Counted from the stretch's first letter, positions 1 through 14,159 are shown. The stretch is 64,000 bases of DNA from Leucocoprinus leucothites (GCA_013368445.1 JAACJO010000002.1:2108001-2172000), one strand, 5' to 3'. The notes: generated by a model from the sequence alone, not told the origin. Numbers and translations: made by a program.

Positions 1-3000
1 ATAAAGCCAGTATTTTGGCTCGGCCGTGAGGCTATGAGTTGTCAATGATTCGAAGAAAAGCTCTAACAGTTCACGCGTCCTCAGCTGAACTAGGTCAGTA
101 AGTGATGAGGAACGGGCCGAAGAACTCACCCCATAAAAGCCTGGATCATGACGAATGGTCTCGGTGTAGACAGCGACTCGCACTCGAACGTTTAACCAAC
201 TAATGCGAGTCTTACGCCAAAAAGGCTCAACCTCGTTAAGGCCAAAGGACCAGCCCTGAAAGAGTATGAACACTACTACAGACGAATGAAGTTTCACCTT
301 ACAGAGTGCACCGTGTTATGCTGAATCAAGATGTACAGGCATCCGGTGAAGCAATGCGCCCAGCTATCCAGGGTCCTTAGAGCATCCGAATCAACGACCG
401 GCTCAGCCGCAGCCACGCAAAACCTCTGAACTTTACGACAAGCGGCCCAGAAGAAGGGAAATATAATCTGTGGTGGCGTCAGTATGTAACATACAGATGA
501 CACATGAGCTACTCGAACGAACTTTATCAGGGAATTCTCCTTGTTCCAGTGAGGTAAAACCATTCTCTTGACCATCTAGCTGAGCCAAGGTAGTTGGATC
601 ATTGAGGTCAATCCCGAAGTCAAAACTGGCATACTCTTGACTTTCTGAGTCGTCTATTTGTGGGGTTGGAAGAGTAGGTTCTCTCAATGGTAGGAAATTC
701 GCTCTAAGATCCAAATAGCTCTCAATGAAACGTCGCATCTCAGACAAGTTGTGGGTCGCTTCTTCGATTGCTTTTGAATGTTCAAGGAAGGGTCTGAACG
801 CGACTGAAAGGATATTCAGTACTCATCTCAGTTTCGAATAGAAATCAGAACGTACAAAGAAAGGCCGGCTCAGGACATCGACGTCTGCTAGCGAACGTCT
901 CTATTACAGCCCGACCAGTAGCATACAAGGAAAGGATGAGGAGTGAACAGTTCCTAAATTTGTTCCCGCGTTCTCTTTGTTCGGCGACTGTAGATGATCT
1001 GAGAGATTTGAATTCGGATGCTACGCTGCAGATTATGGAAGCAAGCCATTTCGCAACTTCCTGCAATGGAACATCTTTCTGAATCATAAGCGTCGCTAGC
1101 AACTTGATACCCCGGATTGTGAGCACTTGGGTGGTAGAATCAGATGCGGGAAAATCGATACTACTATGTACTTGGTTGACCGTCCGAGTAGCATAACCGG
1201 GCTCTATAGCAATAGCAAGGGCAAGTGCTGCGAAGCGATTGCAGATAGGTGAAAGGTCATCCACACCTGGAATTTTTTCCTCTTGTGTCCGAAATCTTGA
1301 AACCGGGATGATGAGTGCAATCATCTTCTTGATCTCTGGCTTTGTGAGGCATCCAGAGTCAACGGCTCGCATGAAGAGCTTCAAGATCGAGGCGAATCCC
1401 GAGTCTGTTTCGGACCGCAACTGAGACAATGCATCCCAGTCACCGTTCAGCATGAAATCGGGGTATTCTGCCTCTTCACGATGCAGGTTGACAAAATTAC
1501 GAGCGCGGAAAATGTCGACAAGTTGATTCAGAGCAACGAAGGACTGATCCATTTTCCACTTCCAATAATCCAACAACCGATAGCAACGAGATATTACCAC
1601 ATTGATGTAGTTGTCTCGTTTTTCGAGCGTGTTCGGGCCAAGGTGCTGCAGATTACTACTTCCCTGTGCCAAGTGAGCCTGTTTGATAGCGTATGCGACG
1701 AGGCTCCATGACGAAGGAAGTCGGAAGTTGCTCCCAGCAATTCCCAGAACCGAGAACTGCGACAGAGTCATTAATGTAAAGACGGTCTTCCAAATTCTCT
1801 CGCTCGTTTCCAAGAAGTTGGCTGAAGGCAGCGACTGATAATACGCCAAGAGTTCTACCCAGAGAGGGTTATCCAAATAGGAATTGGAGCTGGCGGCTCG
1901 TCGGGTATCGCAGGCAGGAAGGAGGTGGAGTAAGCATACCCACACCTGGGCAACATAAGATGGCATCTTCGTTTCATCAAGGTCTTGACTCTTTCTCATA
2001 GTCTTGTAGGGTTTACGAACCCCATATTCCATCAGATAGTGGAGCAGCAGCTTTACTGATGCGTGGGCAGGATTAAGCTCCAATGGTCCCGATGATTCGT
2101 CAAATAATTGATAACCAGCTCGAATTGAAGTCTCGAGGCAGAACCAGCAGAGGGATAAGAGGGCGATGTTTAGAGGATGTGAGGGTACATCCATGGATTT
2201 GAGATCCGAAATAATGGCCAACACCTTATTTTTGACATGTATTGAAAGTCGGCTACGTTCGTCCACATTATCCCGGGCGTACAGCCAAGTGATATGCTGG
2301 CAGGCAGATCGAGATAAACTGTCCCAATTTTTGATATTTTCCTCATAACCCTCGGAAGGAATATCCGAGATAAGACCAAGCAAGCCTTCGAAAGTCTTAT
2401 CCAGATTCTGGAGAAATACGTTCATCTCCAATGTCGGGCTTAAGCTTATCCCGCAGAGGTAAGTAGGGTTGGGGCGAGGAGCGTGATCGGATGTCAGAGT
2501 GTCCACCAAAGCGTGTAAATGGCCTTCGCGTATGAAGCTGGTTGAACCGAAGGACACTCCGGGGCTCAATGCTTCTATACCCATGTCAACGGTGCAATTG
2601 CCCACCAAGTCACCTGGCCGCTTGGTCAAGCGTCGTCGGTGGTGTGACTGATCGGGCGCTTCAAGATGTTGACCGGTATTATTGCCAACGCGCAAAGGCG
2701 GCGACCCGGCTTTTTTGCCTTTAGTTAGGGCAGTTCCTGTGGGCTCGGAGCGAGGTACAAATGACTGGTAGAAGTCATCATCGTCAAGATCAATGGTGAT
2801 TTTCATCGGCTTCCTCGACCTTCCTGACGTAATTCCAGACGCGAGGGGATTGGCCATTGAATAGACACCTTGTAGTTTATGCCTCTCCCTTCGTTCCTTG
2901 CGCCTGTCTTTCCAGCTCTTTCGTTGATCCCTTCCTGGTTCTTGCACTTCAACCTCGATTGGTTCGGTTGCCATCCCAGCTACCCACGACCACATTTTCA

Positions 3001-5802
3001 GCATTCGCAGATAAGACGAGACGCTGACAATACCTTTTGGTCGGTCATTCTTCAAGTTCTTGCTTGTTGTAGTATGTTTCTCAAACGAAAGCAATGTTTG
3101 ACGCTCATTTCCAAACTTGCGGGCATCTCGAGTTGTAACGTCGAGCTTGTACTTGTTCTGTGTACTACTACTATTGCCATTACGAGGCTGACCTGTTGTG
3201 CGAGAACGTCGTTTCTTCCGTTTACCGATCTTGGGTCTGGAGATAGTAGGGCCAACGATGCGCGTTCGAGATAACATCCAGTCGATCATACTCTCTTCCT
3301 TAACAGGTCCACCCCTGGTATCTTCATCATAAATGGTTCCAGCATCATCGTCCCTAAGAAGGATCTGGATATCTTCCTCATCGACCTGCTCTTCCTCTGA
3401 GCTGCTAGTACTTTCTCCGTCCGATATTTCGATAATCTCAGGGGTCGGAGCAGCGGGCTGGCGCATTACTTGAGGGTGACTGGCAGGTCGAGGTGGCCTT
3501 AAATCCCGTGGTTCACTATCCTGCCTCACACTCGAAGTAGGATCTGAGGGTGTCTCATGATCAAGAAAGTCGCGAATGTCACCATTGTACATATATTGTA
3601 GTGACGGAAATCTCCGTCCAACTTCATTCTCGTCGCTCTCAGAGTCTCCGCGAATGGTCCTGACGTCCTTTGGATTTGCAGTCCGACGAATTCGTGATTG
3701 TCCAGGAAGGAGAGGCTCATCCCCCTCTGAATCATCCGAAATGAGCGGACGGGATGGATGCTGCTTCTTTTCCGCCAAGAGTCGTCGAGCCATACCAGGA
3801 GGGTACAGTTTGAAAAGCTCACGGTAACGCTTGCCGAGGTCTGGTGGTTCTGCACCGTCCGAATCATTGGGGCCAGAGTCGGAGTTCTCTCTGCGCTTCC
3901 CCAAAGCAGGAGATGCGCGATTCTCTGGCTCGATGACCTCAGGAGGCTCCTCCGCGTTAAAGGGAAGAGGCTCTGGTTCTGTCACATGGGGCACATCCTC
4001 CTCCACGCTGGCAGAAATATCATCCATGAAATAATCCCGCAAAACACCCAGCTCGTTGGTCACTTCATCAGATATTGATTGTCGAGCTGGAGGAGATAGG
4101 CTGCTCCTTGGAACTGAAGGAGTCCGCGAATGACGAGTTCGCCGAGCTGGAGATGCATCTTGGTCATCCGTGATCTGATGGAGGGTTCGTGAATTTGTAT
4201 GTCGCCATTGACTACCAGCAATAACTTACGTCGGAGTCATGTCTTTCCGGGTGAGAAGAGGCATTAAATACAGGGAAGCGTCTGGGCGCTCTTGTAGCCT
4301 CTTTTTCACGCCTTGAGCGCTCCCGTTCTCTGCGTCTCTTTTCTTCTTTCTGTCGTCGTTCCTCCTGTTCCTTCTCCTTAATTTCCTTCTCTCTACGTCT
4401 CTTGTCCTTCATAATGCGACGGGCTTCTTGAGCGAGATCATCTGAATTATCATCCGATGATTCACTCAATGGCTTGATGTATGCAGGTAAGGGCCGAGCA
4501 GGCGAGTGGGCGCGTTCCTCTTGGGTTTCATCAACGCGGGTACCGGCCTGTTGCTGAGACTCTTCTTGAACGTAGTCGTCGTCGTCTTCTTCATATCGAT
4601 CTTCCTGTCGATCTGTTCGACGTTTCTGTAGGCGAAGTCCATTGATTATAGCAGCTGGATTGTGTTTCAAAACATTCTTGTACTGATATTCATCATATAA
4701 ATATGGACGAAGCTGGTTTGGCTGTCGACGGCGAAGTGGGTATCGGGTGAAAGCCTCTCCTTCGACGCTCCCTATCTCCGTAGTTGAAGTACGGGTTGAC
4801 GCAGTTATTCTATCTTCGGCAACTGGGGAATGGTTATTCCCAGCGAGTGGGCGAGGACTTCCCACGGAAGAAAGAGGTGATGAATTCGGGGTATTCGAGA
4901 GGGTATCAGCACGAGTAAAGCTTGTTTCGATTTTTCCGGATGACTTGGACCCAGACTGAGAAGTGGGAATGGATGAGGTAGATTTTGGAGGTATAACAGC
5001 GAGTTCATCTTCTGATTCCTCTCGTTCACTATCCTGGACCTGAGATTTCTCGGCTGCTGCTGGAGATGAAGTCGGCCTTCCCGAGAAGGCCTGAGGAGAG
5101 AGAGATTGCTCCTAGTCAATAATTGAGTGGTGCAAGCAGAGCTAGAGAGAACATCGACTTACAAACCGATTCAGCAGGTCACCCTCGTAATCAATAGGCG
5201 CTGCCGTCCTTTGGGAGTGTTTTTGAGCACTTTGAAGCACCTTCTGGGACCCTGTTGCCTTGCGCGGCGTGGTCCAAGAGGCCCAGGCTTTCACATGTTC
5301 CATAACAGCACCCTCATCGATGGGCAGACCAGCTTGAGATACTTCTTGGGCACCGGTTGGTGACTGAGAACCGGGCTCCTTATCAACCTCCATCATCACT
5401 CCGGGGCTATCCAAAACGACATTGGTGTCGACATTTCTTTTGTCAGAGCCATTCAAGTTAGGGTTGGTCTCACTGCTGATGGACTGCGAGCTGAAAGTAT
5501 CAGCCTGAGGAATAGAGGCTTGTGAAGAAGGCACAAAATCCCCAGTGTCTTCTGCGACATGGCTGAGCTAAACAAGTTTCAGTAAAATGGTTTCTGGTCT
5601 CTAGAAGACTTACTTTTCTCCTTTTCCGAGGAGTTCTGTAAATTTTAGGACTCCGCTGTGGTGTTCGAGCTCGTGCAGCTTTTAAAGGGTTCTCCACGGT
5701 CAAATCCACTTCATCGAGGTGTCGCGAGGTGTAGGCATCAGCCAATTCCTCCACATCTGAGGTTTCGACGTATTCATCTTCTTCCATGTTCTCGTATATC
5801 AT
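1..5802 (-). CDS. MMS22: MMS22/Mus7-family DNA repair protein (C-terminus cut by window edge)
   Basis: Eight exons join in frame: 5802-5614, 5567-5163, 5090-4230, 4174-856, 803-523, 467-303, 255-130 and 84-1, giving more than 1,800 residues before the edge; fission yeast Mus7 is of similar size. The N-terminal third is acidic, Ser-rich and disordered. Two conserved family blocks are visible: the RRRQPNQLRPY / DEYQYKNVLKHN segment in exon 3 and KRYRELFKLYPPGMARRL in exon 4. The C-terminal helical region (SWAHCF, FWRKTRISWLNVRVRVA, LRTRELLELFFESL) also fits. In budding yeast Mms22 is an adaptor of the Rtt101 cullin ligase at damaged replication forks; human MMS22L pairs with TONSL. Intron 5 (522-468) needs a GTTCGT donor, the only choice that keeps frame. 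The family assignment rests on remembered motifs and length. Confidence 0.83.
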
Positions 5803-6725
5803 GGTTTCTGCTCAATAACAGCCATGGACTAAAATCATTGAGGGAGGATTATGGGGTGAACGCTCCAGGATGGGGTTGTAGGACCCTGAACGCGAGGATA
5901 TTGATGAGATGTCACCACACTAAGCAAGTAATCACGTGATCGTGACAGCAACGTGCGTCTCCCAATTTACTTATCATACATATTCCAAAAAAAACTGGGA
6001 TTTGGTTTAGAACCACTGCTCCTAAAGCTACTCGCGTAAGGGCTCTCGCAATATATTTACAAGTAGAATAAAAATACCATCCATTCACATCGTTCCTCCA
6101 TGTTAAAACCGGATTTATCATGTTACATACGATAGACAGCCTTTTCTATGAAATCATATACACAAAGCAGAGCCGCTAAATAGCGTCGGCATTTTTGACC
6201 CACTAGGAGTATTCAGAGATGACTCCAGGCCAAGAAAAAGAGAGAAAAGATGCGGGGCCAATGGATGTATGAATAACGGGTTCAATTCGTGCAATACACA
6301 AAGAATACTCTGCGACAAAAATTCAAAACAAGAGACAAGTGAAACTGTGGAGGGATAAGAGACACGTTCTGGGAATCATGATGATGGGAATGGTGGTGCA
6401 AACTGGGATGGGAACAAAATGGATGGTGAAACAAGAGGCGAATATGGGAGAGGGCATACAATGGTAGAGAACAAATGAACATAATGGAGTTCGGAGGTGG
6501 GGATGGGGGACATTCAGGAGCAGTGGAAACGGTACATTCGATATAGACCCTGTTTGGATATTTTAAAGCAAGTATTACAGGAATGAAAAGAACGGAGAGC
6601 AGCGAAGACAGGAAAATGAGGACAATTTTCGTTGTTGAGAATTGTTTGATTCATGAGTATCATGATGCTGGCAAGTGACGACTGGTGGAGGATAATTCAC
6701 GGAAACATTCTCGGATTACTTGCGG
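5803..6725. other. Intergenic region between two minus-strand genes
   Basis: This stretch holds the promoter and 5' UTR of the MMS22-like gene (next to 5803) and the 3' flank of the acidic AT-hook gene (next to 6725). No reading frame with spliceable neighbours or recognisable protein motifs was found. An AT-rich stretch with several ATAAA/AATAAA-like hexamers lies around 6050-6170. Confidence 0.5.
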
Positions 6726-9700
6726 TTATAGGCTGAATGGAGGGACGGCGGACAAGAAAGAACGCTGGTTTGATGACGTCCCTCTCGTTTTCGAATTTGG
6801 ATGATGTTGATGGCTATGCCAATGGTGATGATGCGAGTGTTGATGATGGACGGGGCCCCAATTCTTCTTCTTCAACTTCCTCTCTCGCTTCGATTCTTTT
6901 CGGGGTTTCTGCGTATTCTTGAGTAGATTATGATTGAAATCGTGCTGCTGTTGAGTACCAGCACCAGTGGGGGTACGATCGCCGTCACCGATAGGAAGGA
7001 TTACAGGCGAGATCGACATTGGTTCGGAGAGGTGCCCTCTCCTCCTCCGCTCCTTTTCCTTAGGCCACATGATTGCACTCAGCGGGCTGGCCCTCATGAT
7101 GTTGTTATAGTCTACACTTGAGTGAGGGGTGTGAGGATAATTATCTGAGCTCCACCCGCCATTCTCTCGGGTCTGCTTGAAAGCACCGACAGAAATCAGG
7201 TCCCACCGATTGAGGTTCTGCAGATGCTTTCCAGAATCTTCCTCGGCGCTACCACCGGTTCGTTTCGTGAGGAGATTATCAGAGGTCTCGAAGGATTCAG
7301 GAGCAAGGTAAGAAGCTTCCAGGACGTCATCAAGGTCGATAGACTCAGTAACGGGCTCGGATTCTTCAGCGAGCGCGGTCATGGGCAGGGAGGGCGATGG
7401 CGATCCAAAATCGTTGTCAGAAGTCAGAAGCTGTAAGGGGGATAGCAGTTCTGACGCAGTTGCAAATGTTGGAGTGGACTTCGAGTTGTTCAGCAGATGC
7501 CTTCGCAACATCTGCTCCACCTAAAAATAGAACAACCAAAGGGAGATACGTTAGCGCACGCAGAAAAAGTATAGGTGTGGAGGAAGCAGAGTCGAATCAG
7601 AGGATTCGTATATGAGGAAGAAGGAAATGATAATGGCTAAACGTACCACATTGATCTTGGCGGTGGTTGAGGAGCTACGGCACCGGTTGAATCTCGGATG
7701 AGGCGAGGGTACCTCCCGGGTGCCATCAATAATCGCGTTGCGGTTTTTCTGAACAGGTACGAAAGCCCCAGCTCGTGGTCCTCTGGACTGGCTAGAGCCT
7801 TGACTTTGACCCCTTCCTCTCCTCTCCTCTTCCTCATGATCGTGGTCGTCAGAGTCCCAATATACTTTGCCAGCGAGGATATCCTCTGGTTTGGGCGATT
7901 CGAGGCCCTGGCCACTGGATACCATGCGGCGATGGGAGGCAGGGCTAACGACGGGGCTAACGGTTGATAGAGGATTGATAGCAGAGACACTGAAAGGCAA
8001 GCTGAACAGTTGCATCGCCCGTTCGTTCGGTAGGTCGTCTTCACCGACAAGGTCTTCATCGGTGGTATCGCCCTCACCTCCGTCCACATCCTCTTCGTAG
8101 CCACCCTCACCTGAAGAGCTGCTATGTGTAGATGTCATCTCCATGTCGCTGTCTTGGGTCGGTACAGAGCTTGCCTCTGCCAAAAACTGGGATGCCTTGA
8201 CCTCGAAATCAATATCAAGAACGCCGCGATTGTCATTTAGGCCGTTGGTAAAAACGATCTGGCCATCCCAGCCCTGAATGGCCTCGAGCTGAAGGTTTTC
8301 CAGTTCCTGACGTTGTGAAACGAGCTCAGTTGCATCACTGTGGGAGGCGGTGTCCATGTCAGAGTGATCACCATCATCACCCGCCCCGTCGTGCTCAGAG
8401 CAGGTCGTATCACTGTCGTTGCCGGAATCGGTGAGATTGGCGAAGAAGATGTCCGCATCAAAACTCGATTCCTCATCATCGGACCACGCAGTGACAAGGC
8501 CGGCATAGCCTGTACCGGTGGCCCTCCCATCTGTCTCTTCATCATCCTCAGCAACAGCATCCTCCTCCTCCTCTTCTTCTTCATCCTCCTCGGTGCCATC
8601 AGAATCAATATTCATCTCGTTATCGCTAGGATCAACACTCTTCTTTCTGGACCTGATCACCCAGTCATTTTGGGAGCTATGATTACGACGCCCATCCTCT
8701 CCAAGGAGCTCGCGGCGCAGGCGGGCCTTCTCGTGAACTTGAGACACGATATAGCTTTCCTCCTCCTTCTCGATATCAGACTCACCCCCAAAAGAAACAG
8801 AGTCCGAATCGGATAAGGATGAGGATTCAGAGGAACTGCTAGACTCTAGGGACGAAAGGGCAGACGCAGATAAAAAGGTTGGAAATTTGACGGACTCTCC
8901 ATCGTCGTCGTCATCGCAATCGTAATCAGCGTCGGTAAGGTAAGAGAGAGATGACTCCTCATCGTCATCACTAACAGCCCGCCTTTTGCGTTTCAGAGAC
9001 CGCTTGGTACCGGCACGGTTTGCCTTGAGGCCTCGCTTCTGTGGCAGCCCTGACTTTTTGCGCTTGCTGCTGCCCACGTTTTTGGGAATAAAGGTTTGAG
9101 GAAAATGTAAGGGAGGGGGGGAGGGTGACTGTAGACGCGCCGCAGCTTGCACCTTTGCAGCTTCACGAGCTGCGATGACGGCTTTTGGGGGTCGACCTCT
9201 CCGCTTGGGGAGGGAGGGGATTGTCTTTTTGCTGTAGGAGAAGGTGCTCGATTGTGTTTCGCCGGCGGGAACGAAGGCGGATGTCGTCTCGTGAGTATTC
9301 TTTGATTTGCTTGTAGCAGCCGTATGTTTTTGTTTTCCGAGAAGATTTGGGGGTAAAGTAAGTTTGATCTTGAGGGGAGAAGGGGAAGGCTTGGGTGGAG
9401 AGTGGGGAATAGATGAAATAGTGGACGAGGATGAGGAACCAGCATACGAAAGACTGTACTGATTCGACGACATAGACTGAGGGGGTGCACGCGGCCTGTT
9501 GTCGCAGGTGCACTCGCCATCGCATACAGGGCAGATATTGTCGTCGTCGTCGTCCTGGATGTACATGCTCTGAGGACCGCTTACGGTATGGGGATGAGCA
9601 AGCGACATTGGGAGAGTCTGTGGGTTTGGAAGTACTGGTGAAAGAAAGATCAGTATCGGATATATATTGCGACGCAACGATAAGATGCAGGTGAGCAACC

Positions 9701-9778
9701 ATGCTGCAGGGGGTGTGCAGGGGTATGGAGTGGGATGTCTCAACAAAGATACATACCACTGAACCGATTTTTGGCCAT
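6726..9778 (-). CDS. Large acidic AT-hook nuclear protein, possibly IFH1/CRF1-like
   Basis: Three exons join in frame: 9778-9757 (MAKNRFS plus one base), 9634-7647 and 7520-6726, giving 934 residues. The ATG at 9778 is chosen because the 22-nt first exon splices with GTATGT/CACCAG into VLPNPQTLPMSLAHPHT. Visible features in order: a Cys-rich CPVCDGECTC motif near residue 40 that could bind zinc, an AT-hook KRRGRPPK, a basic nuclear-localisation run (KRKRRAV), long Asp/Glu/Ser tracts, a WSDDEESSFDADIFFANL segment, and a His-rich tail. The acidic W-SDDEE-D-FF segment resembles what I recall of the fungal IFH1/CRF1 family (co-regulators of ribosomal-protein genes with Fhl1), but this is a weak match. 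Chromatin-associated function is inferred from the AT-hook and composition only. Confidence 0.6.
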
Positions 9779-12700
9779 TTTTTAGGAAATAACATGGATT
9801 CTTTAATATTTCCAGGATGGCGACAAGGACAGAGGATTCCTAGCGTCAAAACGGACCTCTGGGGAGATTGTGGATGGGAGGAGACCCTCTTTGATGGAAA
9901 ATCTCGTCGGTTTATTTCTTTTCAGGGTCCTTCCTCAAATGGCATCACGTCCCTTGGCGACTCCGCCTTCCTCAGAGCACTACCACATCACTATCTTATC
10001 TACATCACATTCAGAAGCTCTTCTTGTCCTCAAGGAACTGCCAGAGCCGCTGGTGTGGCTTTTACTTGCTTGAAACGACGAACAAACCAAGCTGAACTGC
10101 ACAAGTTTTGTCACGTTGTGTCTGGATGATGCCGGCCATCAGATCCGGATTTTGACCTTGTGCACAGCTCACTGTTGTCTCATCGGACTTAACCAAGCGT
10201 CTCGTTACTTCGTCCAAAATTTCATGGGGTTATTTCCACGCTGTAGCCCTGCGTTTCCAAGCCTCTGAAAGCTGTAGCCAGTCCAGAGTCAGAATCCCTG
10301 CAAAAATCAGATAAGAAGACAACAAATCATCAAATGACAGTTTGTTGCTTCTCGTAAGATCAAATTCCATTTCGTTTTTTCTAAACTTCACGAGGGTGGC
10401 TCTCCAATATGCTGAGTCCAACACGTTGCAGTCTTGTGACCTTCCATCCCCGTCTCTGCTCTCCGATCTCCCACCTTGGGTTCTTCTGTCCTTTCTAGGC
10501 TCGCTTTTGATTTTTTGATACTATCGATCAGCCTATCGTTCTTCATTTCGTCTCGCTAATACTGTTTCGAAACACCCTAGAAAGCCACACACCCGGGTCG
10601 CCTGACCACATAAGACTTCGCCATACTCAATTGTACCTGCGGCAGAAACAAAAAGCCAACAGTTAGGGTAAATGAGCTCATCGTGGCTCCTATTACGCGT
10701 CCTTGTCCACTTGTTCCCACAAAATACCTCCCCCTTCACGGCGACAGGTTCCCACTACTACGCGCCCAGACGCGAATCCTTCTCTTAGGTCCTATTTTTA
10801 AGCGCGACGCAAGTGCTTGCTTCCACAGTCCTGCGTGTGCGGGCTCCCCACGCCGAACAAATTCTCCATCTTTTCACCGATTCTCGAGGTCAACTGGTCG
10901 AAGCGTTCAAGCCAGTTCAAGCTTCGGTGCCTATGTATCGGCTCATATCTGTACCGCCGTTCTTAAGCTTTCGCTGGCAGTACTGAAAAGTCAGAGATTA
11001 CGCACACTACCAAAATATCCTGAGATCGTGTGACCAAGAACTCACGCCAAAATTTTTGTCATATGCTCGAGATGTTTACAACCGTCGCCTAGAACGCTGA
11101 TCCAGCGTCTGTTGTTTTGGGCAATTCAATTTTATCGACAAACGTGCTTCCTTTGTCATGAATCTTCCTGCGCAGTTCTAGACTTCAAAAGAGAAAGGGC
11201 CATCTATGTGGCTGACAAAACAAAAACAAGGAAAAAGACGTCATGCGGGACGAAGTGACATTGTTGAGCACCCTGTCTTCTCCAACAACCAAATAAGTAG
11301 GGTGTTGGGGCACTAAGCAACATTGCGCTCCGTACCGCCAACGATCGCTCCATCCTTACCCCACGAACCGTGTGCTTCAAGCGCCAGGCTTTGTTCCAAC
11401 GGTAAGAGTGTGTTCCACTCCGCCCTTTAGCGAATGCCCCCAGCGTGACATGCGAGTATCACCGAAAACTGTACGCTTCTGAGGACTAGTGTTTTCCTGG
11501 AGTTCGTAAACTGATATGCAATCGGTCTTGTTTCGGCATCTAAGCGATTAATATATGATCATGGCTTATCTATCTTCCACTAGTTCGAGGCACCCGAGCG
11601 AATAAGTATTGAATGACCATTGTGCGGACTACGCCGAACACAAGCGTGTTTCACAAGAACTTGAGTCGAGGCGGCTACCACAAGCACCGATCGCAATTTG
11701 ATAACTATACGGCCGGTCGCCATCACATGTTTCACAGCCTGCAGAAAAGTATATATTCAATCCCTGGCCTTCCCCCAGAGTAGAAACTCCGACCCTTGAG
11801 CATCTTAAGGCAGGGTCTACATCATCATCAAACCTGCTTGAATGAAGCGACTCGGGTCCTACTAGGTCCTACTCTCAAACCCTAACACCGATACATCTGC
11901 ATCAGCACCGCCTTCCTTTTTGAAAGATCAACGAGGTTGCCCGTGTTCCATCAATCAAACGAGTTCGGGAACCTGAAAGCTTCAAAGCCTGGGCATGACT
12001 GATTGACTGGCTCCGAATTTCATGCCATGTACTGCAGACCCTGGAGCAGTGAATTCACTGAGAATTTGTTGACTATTGGGGTACGCCCCAGTAATTCCGA
12101 GTCAAAAAAAGACAATGGCATATTCTTGGTATTTGCCCAGAGCAATTGAGTACCTTCCAGGCACACCGACAAAGCCGAACCTGCATACATACACAAAGAA
12201 TTTGAGTATAGCACAGACTCCGAAGTGTCTTGGGCTTCAGGGTCCGGTACTAATGACCTAGATAATTCGATATGACTGTCGCTGTCAGATGAGGCACGGG
12301 TTCTCTTTTGGCGGACGCTTCAATGGTACATAGAGCGTCTCGCCTCGGCTTTTCGTGCATAGCAGCTCTGGAGGGACTCAACTTGAGCAGGCTTGAACTT
12401 GATATAGCCTGAGTCTCCTGCCGAGCGGGCAAGCGGGCTAGTAGTGGGCTGCAGCGCGATGATGTGCTGTGACAACGTCATGTGATCCTTTGTCACATCG
12501 CGCTTCCGAGCCTAGCGGTCCAATTTTCAGTTCACTCTTCAGAACCACGCTGTAATTACCATGCACATGCGAGAACTCGTAAGCCTATGTATTCGCCTCT
12601 ATCCACAAATGCAGTTTACACCAAAGAGAAGCTCAGTTAAAATTCGTGGCTAGCTTTGGTCATAGTATTTCCAGTCTCCAGCCTGAGCGATCAGCGACGG

Positions 12701-14159
12701 CGACCTGTGCAAGGTGCCTCAAGCTGGTTTACATGTAATGTGTACTTAGCTGAGTGCAAGGCTCCCAAATACGCTACTCGTTACATTAACTTCGTAATTC
12801 CATCACTTGATTTCAAGATGAAGGTTGTTTTCCTTGCATCATCAGGTGCGAGACTGTCACTGGTAAGTTGAATGCACCTGCACTTGATGAAGGGGCGGAA
12901 GTGAAAGATGTGGGTGGTGCGTGATTGCTTTCCTCCTTAAATCACAACAATTTTCAGTGAAACGACCCCTCGCGAATAAACCCAAGTTGGTTCCAAGCCT
13001 GACTGAACGGTTTCCCACGACCATGAGTCCCTGCACATATAATTGAGCGTGAGCACTGGCCCGGTACTCAGAGGTGCTAACAAGGCACGCAGCAGCAGCT
13101 ATTGCCGAATTTTGAACGACCATCTAACTAATAAACCCTTTCATAATCGGGTATGTAGAATTTGATTCAAGTGAACCGTGCGCTCTAATGTCTTAGTAGT
13201 TTCAAGATGGATGACGCTCTTAGTAGCACCCTACCTGTAAACCAGCACACTGCAAATCCTATCTCAAGTAGATGTTCAACTGCACAGAATGATTCTGATG
13301 AATAATCCAGGGGCCAAGGTCTGTCAGAAACTTTGCCAGCATCTCCAATGATGATAATTGATAGTCTAATTCATCAGACACCAGTCCCATAGGCCACTAT
13401 GGCCATTCGCGATTCCCCGCGGTAGCTTCAACGTGCTTGTCTTGGGAGCATACGTGATTCAAGGGTCGGTAAGTATTATCGCGAGGAATCACCCACCGCC
13501 ACCGCCACACCCACTGCCCAGTGTCCCGGCAACCACTCACGAAGGGTCTCAAGTGTTGATGGCCATCGATGATTAGACGAGCTGCTTAAGGCTTCCTTCT
13601 ATCCCCGCGGTTCTGTTGTCCGTACCCCCTACGCCAATTTTACGATCCCACTCAAAGTCAGGCTAACACGTCACTCACCCCACGAACCCGACAATTGCTT
13701 AAACTACTCTTCCGTAGGACACCTTGACATGGCTGCAAATTAGTGCATTTATAAATAAATGGAGGATTCCCCTGGATTGACGGCCCTGGCCGAAAACCTC
13801 GCAGCGTCGCGACCGACTAGAGGCAGACAAGGTGGTTTATTTTACTGGACCTTGGTTTTCTGCCGCTACACAGGTAGGTCGCAATCACCAAGAGGGTGGG
13901 AGCTTCGCAGTTAATATACCTGGACCTGCTTGCACCGCTGGGCATAGATAAGTTCCGATATATTTGCTAGCGCTCTGTGCTACATCAGTCATTGCCGCCA
14001 TCTTGTCTGGGAAAATTGTGTATATCTTATGACAGGTGAGCTAAGGTCAAATTGAATTCGAATTCATTCTCCTATCTCAGGTGTCATTGAAGCCGAGATT
14101 CAACCAATATATATCCCACAGTTGGGCATAGAATGTAATATCCCCTCTTCCTGCCGCTC
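9779..14159. other. Gene-poor 4.4-kb stretch
   Basis: No gene could be supported here. The left end must carry the promoter of the divergent acidic AT-hook gene. A 44-residue plus-strand frame starting MASRPLATPPSSEHYHITI (9939-10073) has a plausible start but no convincing continuation or family. Other open frames, such as 10683-11033, lack splice partners and have a random-like composition. Near 13,490-13,520 there is a short CCACCGCCACCGCC low-complexity run. The last 120 bases resemble the upstream region of the second DUF6534 gene (shared ...GCCGCTCATG context and a TATATATCCC box), so the duplication includes the promoter. Confidence 0.5.

Noticed and set aside
468..494. 27-nt intron (GTATGT...CACCACAG) at the MMS22 exon 5/6 border
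   Set aside because: Too short and leaves the wrong frame; the GTTCGT donor at 522 gives a 55-nt intron and restores the conserved frame.
8237..8816. Open frames on both strands overlapping the acidic AT-hook gene
   Set aside because: They are shadows of the Glu/Asp/Ser-rich coding sequence; low-complexity codons leave other frames open. The main frame joins neatly to exons on each side.
9939..10073. Short frame MASRPLATPPSSEHYHITI... divergent from the AT-hook gene
   Set aside because: Plausible position for a gene start, but no further exon or family could be found; mentioned only within the intergenic entry.
10683..11033. 116-codon plus-strand frame in the gene-poor region
   Set aside because: No start context, no splice partners and no recognisable motif.
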